Part shown: positions 1 through 5,778 of the stretch, piece after piece
Layout: each line of letters starts with the position of its first letter
How positions within the stretch are numbered: the first letter of the stretch is position 1
Program-made: the position numbers and the translations under genes
NCBI GenBank assembly: GCA_002408345.1
Contig: DHRX01000094.1
Coordinates: forward strand, 628-6,582
From: Firmicutes bacterium UBA5301
GTDB lineage: Bacteria > Bacillota > UBA5301
Length of the DNA stretch: 5,955 nucleotides
Direction: 5' to 3'
Notes under the pieces: model-generated
Database searches by the model: none
Told to the model about the DNA's origin: nothing
Seen by the model: the letters and a program-made list of their open reading frames with translations, nothing else

Positions 1-1
1 G

Positions 2-805
2 CAATTGTTCCCGGAATTAAAAGAATCGTACAATCCAAATTTAACTTCGGCTTTAATTCGGCTGGGGCAACTTGCCCGGGAACAACAAGAACTAATGGAG
101 GTGCTTTTAGAGGAAAAATGGGATAAATTAACTCTAGTTCAGGAGGAGCGAATTGGAATAACTATTGAGGGATTCATGAAACTGTCCAACTATTTTCAGT
201 ATTATCTCCTGAAAAGAGCTCTGCGTCAGGCCCGCTCGGGCCGGGAATTTGAATCTACTGTAATCATCAGGCTCCGGGAAAAGATCCAAAAGGAAGGTTA
301 TAATTTTAAACCGATCCAATTATCAAAAAATTTGATTGCACATAATCTAAAGGGAATAATCTTCTTTGAAGGCATTAATAGAAATTTGACAGTTAATTCG
401 GAAGTTTTCCGTTTGAAGGCTGGGGGTATAACGGTAATTCCCGCATTAAACTTGGAAGTTAAGATTGAAAAAGGGCGTTCTGTCCCAAACTGGAAAAGTA
501 TTGGCGAACATGAAGTATATCTGGATGGGGTCCGACCCAAGACGCCGTTTTATATTAGGTTTTGGCGTCGCGGGGACACTTTCCATCCTTTGGGCGCTCC
601 AGGCAGACAGAAATTGCATGATTTCTTCATTAATCAGAAGGTCCCCCGAGATGAACGGGTCCGGACCCCGCTTCTGGTCACGGCCGACAACCAAATTGCT
701 TGGGTTTCCGGCTACCGTCCCAGTGAATTATTTAAAGTAAGCGATGGCGCGCCCGAAGTTTGGCATATTACTTTTCAGCAACTAAATCCCGTTCAATTGA
801 AATAA
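2..805 (+). CDS. tilS: tRNA(Ile)-lysidine synthetase TilS, C-terminal part (5' truncated by window)
   Basis: TilS uses ATP to attach lysine to the wobble C34 of tRNA-Ile(CAU), changing it to lysidine so that it reads AUA; it acts in the cytoplasm and is normally essential. About 267 codons are visible. The frame is open to the window edge, and the first residues (LFPELKESYNPNL) match the internal TilS stretch just after the PP-loop ATPase domain, so the TTG at 5 is not the start. The N-terminal catalytic domain with its SGGxDS-type loop lies upstream and is not seen. The TilS C-terminal domain is clear at about residues 183-250 of the visible part: RFWRRGDTFHPLG, then KLHDFFINQKVPRDER, then a PLL...IAWVSGYRPSELFKV tail. 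The stop is TAA at 803-805. In many Bacillota hpt follows tilS; here ftsH follows directly after 156 bp. Identification is firm; the catalytic half cannot be judged. Confidence 0.93.
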   Translation, partial: QLFPELKESYNPNLTSALIRLGQLAREQQELMEVLLEEKWDKLTLVQEERIGITIEGFMKLSNYFQYYLLKRALRQARSGREFESTVIIRLREKIQKEGYNFKPIQLSKNLIAHNLKGIIFFEGINRNLTVNSEVFRLKAGGITVIPALNLEVKIEKGRSVPNWKSIGEHEVYLDGVRPKTPFYIRFWRRGDTFHPLGAPGRQKLHDFFINQKVPRDERVRTPLLVTADNQIAWVSGYRPSELFKVSDGAPEVWHITFQQLNPVQLK

Positions 806-817
806 GGTAAAATTTGG

Positions 818-854
818 TGCCGTTTTAATTTATGAGCTAAGGAAATTGGCGGCA
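818..854 (+). terminator. weak imperfect hairpin after tilS, possible terminator
   Basis: TGCCG (818-822) pairs with CGGCA (850-854). The stem can continue inward through two G-U pairs and, after a 2-nt bulge (825-826), AATTT (827-831) with AAATT (843-847), leaving an 11-nt loop. What follows is A-rich, then a mixed AATTTCTTTA, not a clean T-run, so this is a poor intrinsic terminator. It lies 12 bp after the tilS stop and upstream of the ftsH promoter, which is where a terminator would be expected. Confidence 0.25.
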
Positions 855-896
855 AAAAATAATTTCTTTACGAACTGTTAAGCCTAGATAGTTAAG

Positions 897-925
897 TTGT
901 ATTCATATTTTGACTATGGTATAAT
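897..925 (+). promoter_or_regulatory. extended -10 promoter of ftsH
   Basis: A perfect TATAAT lies at 920-925, preceded by TG at 917-918 with one base between, giving the full extended -10 form TGnTATAAT. With a 17-bp spacer the -35 would be TTGTAT at 897-902, which matches only the TTG of TTGACA; weak -35 boxes are usual when the -10 is extended. Transcription would start near 931-933, leaving a 5' leader of about 30 nt before the ftsH start at 962. The promoter lets ftsH be transcribed independently of tilS. Confidence 0.8.
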
Positions 926-936
926 ATTTGACATGG
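906..936 (+). repeat. imperfect direct repeat overlapping the ftsH promoter
   Basis: TATTTTGACTATGG (906-919) recurs as TATTTGACATGG (925-936), differing only by two single-base insertions. The copies start 19 bp apart, close to two helical turns. The first fills the -35/-10 spacer and supplies the TG of the extended -10; the second covers the expected transcription start. This could be a tandem operator or an old duplication of promoter DNA. No known regulator is identified from it. Confidence 0.4.
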
Positions 937-946
937 CTAAAAGCCG

Positions 947-954
947 AAGGGAGG
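947..954 (+). promoter_or_regulatory. ribosome binding site of ftsH
   Basis: AAGGGAGG ends 7 nt before a TTG codon at 962-964. This strong site fixes the non-ATG start of ftsH, and no other in-frame start nearby has a comparable site. Confidence 0.85.
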
Positions 955-961
955 TTTATAC

Positions 962-2809
962 TTGCTCAAGATTATCCGCGAAATAATGATCTATTTTATG
1001 GTGGCTATTATCGCGTTGGTATTAGTTGTCAATTTTATGAAGGTCCAAGATCCGGTGGAAGAGATTAACTTCAATGAATTCATCAACCGGGTTAAAGAGG
1101 GTAAAATTATCGACGCCACCATTAATAATAATGATGGAACAATTCAAGGCCGACAGAACGGCGAGACGCATAAAAAGTACCGCACCGAAGGCCCAGTAAA
1201 TCAACCCGGGTTATACTATGAACAATTGAAAGAGAAAGGAACCAAAGTATCATTCTCGAACGCCGGTAATAGCTGGTGGGCGATGCTCCTCCCGAATCTC
1301 GGGTTTTTCGTTTTATTCATCATATTCTGGTTCTTTCTCATCAATCAGATGCAAAACACCGGAAACAAGGCGTTATCTTTCGGAAAAAGCCGCGCCCGAT
1401 TACATGCGGAAGATAAGACCAAAACAACTTTTGACGATATTGCCGGCGCAGATGAGGCCAAGGAAGAACTGGTGGAGATCGTTGAGTTTTTACGTCAGCC
1501 CCGTCGTTTTACCGAACTGGGCGCTAAAATTCCCAAAGGGGTGCTCTTAATCGGTCACCCTGGAACCGGGAAGACACTATTGGCCAAGGCTGTCGCTGGT
1601 GAGGCCGGAGTACCGTTCTTCAGCATCAGCGGTTCCGATTTTGTGGAGATGTTTGTTGGTGTTGGAGCAGCCCGAGTTAGGGATATGTTTGACGCCGCCA
1701 AAAAGAATGCTCCGTGTATCGTCTTTATTGATGAGATCGATGCGGTTGGCCGTCAGCGGGGAGCTGGCTTAGGCGGAGGACACGACGAACGGGAACAAAC
1801 TCTGAACCAGCTTCTGGTAGAAATGGATGGATTTGAACCGAACAGCGGGATTATTATCTTAGCTGCGACTAACCGTCCTGATGTTCTTGATCCTGCGTTA
1901 CTACGTCCAGGACGCTTTGACCGGCAGGTCTTTGTCGATAAACCTGATGTCGAGGGGCGGGTAGATATTCTGAAAATTCATGCTCGCAATAAACCTTTGG
2001 CGGATGATATAGACTTACAAGTTCTGGCTAGAAGGACACCTGGGTTTACCGGAGCGGATTTAGAGAACTTAATGAATGAGGCGGCTATTTTAGCAGCCCG
2101 GAAAAACAAAAAACGGATTACTATGCTTGAGGCCGAGGAGGCTATCGACAGGGTAATAATGGGACCAGAACGGAAAAAACGGGTCATCAGCGATCGGGAT
2201 AAAGAGGTCTTTGCTTATCACGAAGCTGGTCATGCGGTAGTAGCTCGTTTCTTAGAACAGATGGATCCGGTCCATAAGGTCAGCATTATTTCCCGGGGAA
2301 TGGCTGGCGGGTATACCATGGTGTTACCTATTGAAGACAAGTATGTAACTACTAGAACCGAACTTTTGGAGTACTTGACCTATGCCTTAGGTGGTAGGGC
2401 CGCCGAAGAATTAGTTTTCCAAGATGTTAGTACCGGTGCGCAAAATGATATCGAGCGGGCTACTAAGTTGGCCAGAAAGATGATCACCGAGTATGGTATG
2501 AGTGAAAAACTAGGGCCAATGACTTTCGGGCATGGTCATGAAGATCAAGTTTTCTTAGGTCGAGATATTAGTCGAGACCGGAACTATAGTGAACAGGTTG
2601 CGGCTGTAATTGATGCGGAAACAAAAGGTATTATTGAAGATGCCTATGAAAGAGCCAAGAGCCTTCTTCAGGACCACCGGACTGAACTAGAACGAGTAGT
2701 TGTAGCGCTAATTGAAAAAGAAACTCTGGATAAAGAAGAATTTGAGGCTGTGATTCAAGGAAAATCGTTAGACAGCCCAGATGATACACCTCTAGAGGAA
2801 CAAAAATAG
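962..2809 (+). CDS. ftsH: ATP-dependent zinc metalloprotease FtsH
   Basis: FtsH is a membrane-anchored hexameric AAA+ protease that extracts and degrades misassembled membrane proteins and some short-lived cytoplasmic regulators. The 615-aa product has normal family length. It has a first membrane helix at about residues 8-26, a small external domain to about 105, and a second helix at about 107-127. The AAA module shows Walker A GHPGTGKT (198-205), pore-loop FVG (231-233), Walker B ending FIDEID with D257/E258, and the second region of homology with arginine fingers R315 and R318. The protease domain has HEAGH (420-424; zinc ligands H420 and H424, catalytic E421) and D496 as the third zinc ligand. 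The Walker A second residue is His where Pro is usual; the G-4x-GKT consensus is intact. The start is TTG, chosen by the strong ribosome binding site at 947-954. It has its own promoter upstream and a hairpin terminator just downstream. Confidence 0.98.
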   Translation: MLKIIREIMIYFMVAIIALVLVVNFMKVQDPVEEINFNEFINRVKEGKIIDATINNNDGTIQGRQNGETHKKYRTEGPVNQPGLYYEQLKEKGTKVSFSNAGNSWWAMLLPNLGFFVLFIIFWFFLINQMQNTGNKALSFGKSRARLHAEDKTKTTFDDIAGADEAKEELVEIVEFLRQPRRFTELGAKIPKGVLLIGHPGTGKTLLAKAVAGEAGVPFFSISGSDFVEMFVGVGAARVRDMFDAAKKNAPCIVFIDEIDAVGRQRGAGLGGGHDEREQTLNQLLVEMDGFEPNSGIIILAATNRPDVLDPALLRPGRFDRQVFVDKPDVEGRVDILKIHARNKPLADDIDLQVLARRTPGFTGADLENLMNEAAILAARKNKKRITMLEAEEAIDRVIMGPERKKRVISDRDKEVFAYHEAGHAVVARFLEQMDPVHKVSIISRGMAGGYTMVLPIEDKYVTTRTELLEYLTYALGGRAAEELVFQDVSTGAQNDIERATKLARKMITEYGMSEKLGPMTFGHGHEDQVFLGRDISRDRNYSEQVAAVIDAETKGIIEDAYERAKSLLQDHRTELERVVVALIEKETLDKEEFEAVIQGKSLDSPDDTPLEEQK

Positions 2810-2815
2810 TGTGAG

Positions 2816-2845
2816 AAAAGAAGCATCCTCCAGGGTGCTTCTTTT
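2816..2845 (+). terminator. intrinsic terminator or attenuator hairpin between ftsH and folP
   Basis: The left arm 2816-2828 pairs without a mismatch with the right arm 2833-2845: 13 bp including one G-U, closed by a TCCA tetraloop (2829-2832). The core is GAAGCATCC against GGGTGCTTC, followed by TTTT. The stem starts 6 nt after the ftsH stop, as expected for the ftsH terminator. The T-run is only four bases and is matched by four A's on the left, so termination may be partial; if so, the element would act as an attenuator for the folate cluster. No convincing promoter lies between the hairpin and folP. Confidence 0.78.
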
Positions 2846-2849
2846 ACAT

Positions 2850-2856
2850 AAGGGGG
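2850..2856 (+). promoter_or_regulatory. ribosome binding site of folP
   Basis: AAGGGGG ends 8 nt before a GTG codon at 2865-2867. It lies just after the hairpin and supports starting folP at 2865. The GTG at 2811 has only a distant GAGG and would place the hairpin inside the gene. Confidence 0.75.
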
Positions 2857-2864
2857 AACAGAGC

Positions 2865-4106
2865 GTGGATAAGCACAATGTGCGGGTAATAACTATACCA
2901 GACGCAGTTACAGCAGGAGAATTTTTACGGAAGCATGGTGTAGATCCACAGGGTATAGAGGTAATGCGCCATAAATTCTGCCAGTATGTACTGGAGTTAA
3001 CAGCGGTTCCATTACGGGCTGCCCTGATTATAAAGCAGGAGATGTTAAGCTTAGGCGGTGAGGCGGCTTTACCTCGGACAGCGGCTGCTCTTAGTGTAGA
3101 AGAAGTTGATCTGTTGTTAGCCGGGACAGCTAAACAGTTAAGTATATTAGCACAAAAATTAAGGCAACAACCCTTTGGCTTACAGCAAGTGGCTCAGGAA
3201 GTGGCTGAGACGGTTCAAAACTTATTAGTTCCTATAAACCAACAACAGCGGGTTTGGCGGTGCGGTGATTATCGTTTACCGTTAGGCTCAAAAACTTATG
3301 TTATGGGTATTTTAAACGTAACTCCTGATTCTTTTTCTGATGGTGGGCGCTACCAAGGGGTAAAGACAGCTTTCCAACATGCCCAAGAATTAGCTGACCA
3401 AGGTGCAGATATTATCGATATCGGCGGAGAATCTACTCGTCCAGGGGCTAAGTTGGTCTCAGATGAAGAGGAACTGGCTCGAGTTATCCCAGTAGTTCAG
3501 CGGCTAGCTAAAGAAATAAATTTACCAATTTCAGTAGATACAACCAAATATTCGGTAGCTCAAGAGGCTTTAGAGGCCGGTGCTAGTATTATTAATGATA
3601 TTAGCGGTTTGCAAAAAGAGCCACGATTAGCTCAGTTAGCTGCTAAATATAAGGCTGGTTTGGTTATTATGCATATGCAGGGGGTTTGTCCTCAGGAAAT
3701 GCAGGTAAACCCAGAGTATGATGACGTGGTTGCTGAGGTTATCGCTTTTTTGCGGCAGCAGGTTGACTTTGCTTTAGAAAGCGGTGTAGATTCAGACCAG
3801 ATTATCTTAGATCCAGGTATCGGTTTTGGAAAAAGACTGGAGCATAATTTAATGCTGCTGAACCGACTAGCTGAGTTTCAAGTATTAAATTATCCGTTAC
3901 TGTTAGGAACCTCTCGAAAGTCGCTAATCGGCCAAGTATTAGGGACTCCGGTCGATCAACGGGTAGAAGGGACAGCCACAACGGTAGCTTTAGGTATTAA
4001 GGCCGGGGCTGATGTGGTGCGAGTACATGATGTACAGCCCATGGTTAGGGTAGCCCAGATGGCTGACGCTATTGTACGGTCTCCTCTACAGGAAGGTGGG
4101 CATTAA
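2865..4106 (+). CDS. folP: dihydropteroate synthase FolP, long form with N-terminal extension
   Basis: FolP condenses 6-hydroxymethyl-7,8-dihydropterin pyrophosphate with p-aminobenzoate to give dihydropteroate, the sulfonamide-sensitive step of folate synthesis. From the GTG at 2865 the protein has 413 aa, against roughly 270-290 for the classic enzyme. The catalytic barrel occupies about residues 135-405: MGILNVTPDSFSDGG (147-161), GGESTRPG (187-194), SVDT (223-226), ND (244-245), MHMQG (269-273), DPGIGFGK (316-323), GTSRKS (348-353) and RVHD (386-389). All substrate-binding loops appear intact. The first ~125 residues form a separate region (with KQEMLSLGGEAALPR and a QPFGL motif) that I recall from long FolP proteins of Peptococcaceae-like bacteria; its function is unknown to me. 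The frame stays open up to a GTG at 2811, but that start would translate the terminator hairpin, so I reject it. folB follows after 2 nt, so the two are probably co-translated. Confidence 0.93.
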   Translation: MDKHNVRVITIPDAVTAGEFLRKHGVDPQGIEVMRHKFCQYVLELTAVPLRAALIIKQEMLSLGGEAALPRTAAALSVEEVDLLLAGTAKQLSILAQKLRQQPFGLQQVAQEVAETVQNLLVPINQQQRVWRCGDYRLPLGSKTYVMGILNVTPDSFSDGGRYQGVKTAFQHAQELADQGADIIDIGGESTRPGAKLVSDEEELARVIPVVQRLAKEINLPISVDTTKYSVAQEALEAGASIINDISGLQKEPRLAQLAAKYKAGLVIMHMQGVCPQEMQVNPEYDDVVAEVIAFLRQQVDFALESGVDSDQIILDPGIGFGKRLEHNLMLLNRLAEFQVLNYPLLLGTSRKSLIGQVLGTPVDQRVEGTATTVALGIKAGADVVRVHDVQPMVRVAQMADAIVRSPLQEGGH

Positions 4107-4108
4107 GG

Positions 4109-4474
4109 TTGGGTGCGGTTGTTCGTCTGCATGAAATGGTTTTCTATGGGTATCATGGCGTTTACAAAGGGGAAGAGGAGTTAGGTCAACGTTTTGAAGT
4201 AGATATTGAATACCATGTTGCCGATCAATCTAGTCCTGAGACCGATCAACCAGAGGAGACTATTGATTACGTAGCGGTTGTTCAAAAGGTTCAAGAAATT
4301 GTTACACAGCGGAGGTACAACCTGATAGAAACCTTAGCTAATGTAATTGCTGAGGAGTTATTAGCTCTTTTTCCAATAACCCAAGTAATAGTTAGAGTAC
4401 GGAAACCTTGGGCGCCTATAGGGGCTATTTTGGATTCAGTAGAAGTGGAGGTTCGGAAGGAGGCGGAACGGTGA
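4109..4474 (+). CDS. folB: dihydroneopterin aldolase FolB
   Basis: FolB cleaves 7,8-dihydroneopterin to 6-hydroxymethyl-7,8-dihydropterin and glycolaldehyde, supplying the substrate of the FolK domain encoded next. The 121-aa length is normal for the family. Family features are visible in order: FYGYHGV (12-18), a Glu at 22 within GEEELGQRFEVDI, TIDY with Y54, LIETLAN with the pterin-binding E74, and VRVRKPWAPI with K99. Glu22, Tyr54 and Lys near 100 are the active-site residues known from staphylococcal FolB. The start is TTG at 4109, 2 nt after the folP stop, with GGAAGGTGG (4091-4099) as the likely ribosome binding site inside the end of folP. Its stop TGA overlaps the GTG start of the next gene (GTGA), so translational coupling is likely. 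Confidence 0.95.
   Translation: MGAVVRLHEMVFYGYHGVYKGEEELGQRFEVDIEYHVADQSSPETDQPEETIDYVAVVQKVQEIVTQRRYNLIETLANVIAEELLALFPITQVIVRVRKPWAPIGAILDSVEVEVRKEAER
4457..4463 (+). promoter_or_regulatory. ribosome binding site of folK-birA
   Basis: AAGGAGG ends 7 nt before the GTG at 4471. This near-perfect site decides the start: the frame is open back to 4408, but FolK homology begins right after the GTG (RYEFYLSLGSN) and the extra 21 residues would overlap folB by 67 nt. Confidence 0.88.
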
Positions 4475-5778
4475 GATATGAGTTTTATCTATCTTTAGGG
4501 AGTAATGTTGGGGATCGGGTTCGGAACCTTGAAGGGGTTTTAATTTTTTTAGCTGAGCTACCGGAAACAGCGGTTAGCGGTACTTCTAGTTACTATGAAA
4601 CCAAACCGGTAGGGTTTACCCAACAGCGGAATTTCCTGAACCGGGTAGTTCGAGTTACTACAGGCCTTTCGCCTCAAGCGCTTAAAACAGAGACTAGGCG
4701 AATCGAAGATTACTACGGCCGAGATCGGAGCCTACGGTGGGGTCCACGGGCGGTAGATATTGATTTGCTTTGGGCTGATGGGATTGAGGTAGCTGAACCG
4801 GACCTTATTATCCCTCATCCTCGCATGTGGGAGAGAGCCTTTGTGCTGGTGCCTTTGGCCGAATTAGCTCCAAACTTGTTAGGGCCGGATGGTCAAAGTG
4901 TAGCCCAAATAGCGGCTGCTTTTGATCTGCGTGAGGAAGGGGTCCAGCTTTATCAACCTTCCCGGGCGGAGCTCGATTTAGATCGACCTTTTCCTGGTGT
5001 TGTCTTAGCCGGTTTAGACCCGGAGGAACTAGGTCAACCTTTATTATATAAATTAGAGGTTAGCTCTACTAATGATGTATTAAAGGATTTGGCTTTAGAA
5101 GGAGCACTAGAGGGTACTGCGGTAGTAGCAGAAACCCAGTTTAAAGGGAAGGGGCGACAAGGACGGTCCTGGGTTTCTAGGCCTTTTGCTGGTTTGTGGA
5201 CTAGTATCCTGTTACGGCCAGGTATTAAACCTAATATGGTACCAAGTATGACCATTGTCGGAGCCTTGGCCTTAGCAAGAGCTGTCAATAGCTTTGCCCC
5301 GAAACAGGCTGAGCCGGCCTTACTCAAATGGCCTAATGACCTCTTAGTTGGCGGTGCTAAGGTCGCCGGTTGTTTAGCCGAAGCAGGGGTGCAGGGCGGA
5401 AAGCTTAGCTATGTAATTTTAGGCACCGGGGTTAACCTACGCCATTGTGAGGATGAGCTGCCAGATTTAGAACAACCGATTACTTCGTTATATTTGGCGT
5501 GGGGTAAGCAGGTCAGTCGTCAGGCCTTATTGCGTACTTATTTTACAGAACTGACTGTTATCTATCAAGATTATCTGAAACACGGGTTAGAACGACTTTT
5601 AAGTGAATACCAGTCTTTATCCTGCACCCTCGGGCAACAGGTGGAGGTACGGGGTCAGGAAACTATAATTGGGCAAGCCGTAGCGGTAACTCCGGCAGGC
5701 AGTCTACTAGTGGAGACACCTGGTGGTGTAATCCGTGAAGTTTTTGCGTCTGAGGTGAGTGTGCGTAATGTCCGCTAA
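4471..5778 (+). CDS. fused HPPK (FolK) - biotin protein ligase (BirA catalytic core)
   Basis: One uninterrupted 435-aa frame carries two enzymes. Residues 1 to about 160 are HPPK (FolK), which transfers pyrophosphate from ATP to 6-hydroxymethyl-dihydropterin: LGSNVGDR (9-16), YYETKPVGF...FLN (41-57), R89-W-G-P-R93 and metal-binding D96/D98, then PHPRMWERAFVLVPLAELAP (115-134). After a linker of about 20 residues comes a biotin protein ligase, which makes biotinyl-AMP and attaches biotin to carboxylase carrier lysines: SSTN (198-201), GKGRQGRSW (226-234), KWPND (286-290), KVAGCLAE (297-304), GTGVN (318-322), and a C-terminal SH3-like domain at about 387-433. The helix-turn-helix usual in Bacillota BirA is absent; HPPK takes its place. 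Between the TTG at 4876 (inside HPPK) and the TTG at 5089 (after SSTN) there is no in-frame ATG, GTG or TTG, so separate translation of the ligase is unlikely. All key motifs of both halves look intact. The gene overlaps folB by 4 nt and bioY by 11 nt. Confidence 0.95.
   Translation: MRYEFYLSLGSNVGDRVRNLEGVLIFLAELPETAVSGTSSYYETKPVGFTQQRNFLNRVVRVTTGLSPQALKTETRRIEDYYGRDRSLRWGPRAVDIDLLWADGIEVAEPDLIIPHPRMWERAFVLVPLAELAPNLLGPDGQSVAQIAAAFDLREEGVQLYQPSRAELDLDRPFPGVVLAGLDPEELGQPLLYKLEVSSTNDVLKDLALEGALEGTAVVAETQFKGKGRQGRSWVSRPFAGLWTSILLRPGIKPNMVPSMTIVGALALARAVNSFAPKQAEPALLKWPNDLLVGGAKVAGCLAEAGVQGGKLSYVILGTGVNLRHCEDELPDLEQPITSLYLAWGKQVSRQALLRTYFTELTVIYQDYLKHGLERLLSEYQSLSCTLGQQVEVRGQETIIGQAVAVTPAGSLLVETPGGVIREVFASEVSVRNVR
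5752..5758 (+). promoter_or_regulatory. ribosome binding site of bioY
   Basis: GAGGTGA lies inside the end of folK-birA and ends 9 nt before the ATG at 5768. It selects this ATG over the ATGs at 5778 and 5781, which are in other frames. Confidence 0.65.

Noticed and set aside
5..7. TTG as start of the first gene
   Set aside because: The residues after it match the interior of TilS, and the frame is open to the window edge, so the real start lies upstream.
909..932. Two GTCAAA units on the - strand as a CtsR heat-shock operator
   Set aside because: CtsR heptads should be about 10 bp apart start to start; these are 18 bp apart.
928..933. Perfect TTGACA as a second -35 box before ftsH
   Set aside because: No -10-like sequence follows at 16-18 bp; that position holds the ribosome binding site. 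It lies at the expected start of transcription from the better promoter.
2845..2850. TACATA as a -10 box for folP
   Set aside because: It matches TATAAT poorly and there is no -35-like hexamer at 16-18 bp upstream, where the terminator stem lies.
4408..4470. Upstream extension of folK-birA
   Set aside because: These 21 codons lie in another frame of folB, show no FolK similarity, and the GTG at 4471 has a near-perfect ribosome binding site.
5034..5327. 97-codon frame on the - strand
   Set aside because: It lies wholly within the conserved ligase domain, shows no recognisable protein features and is a coding shadow; the same holds for the other short - strand frames in tilS and ftsH and the + strand frame at 465-740.
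5430..5437. GGTTAACC palindrome resembling a BirA operator half-site
   Set aside because: It lies inside the ligase coding region over conserved GVNL codons and has no partner half-site about 15 bp away.
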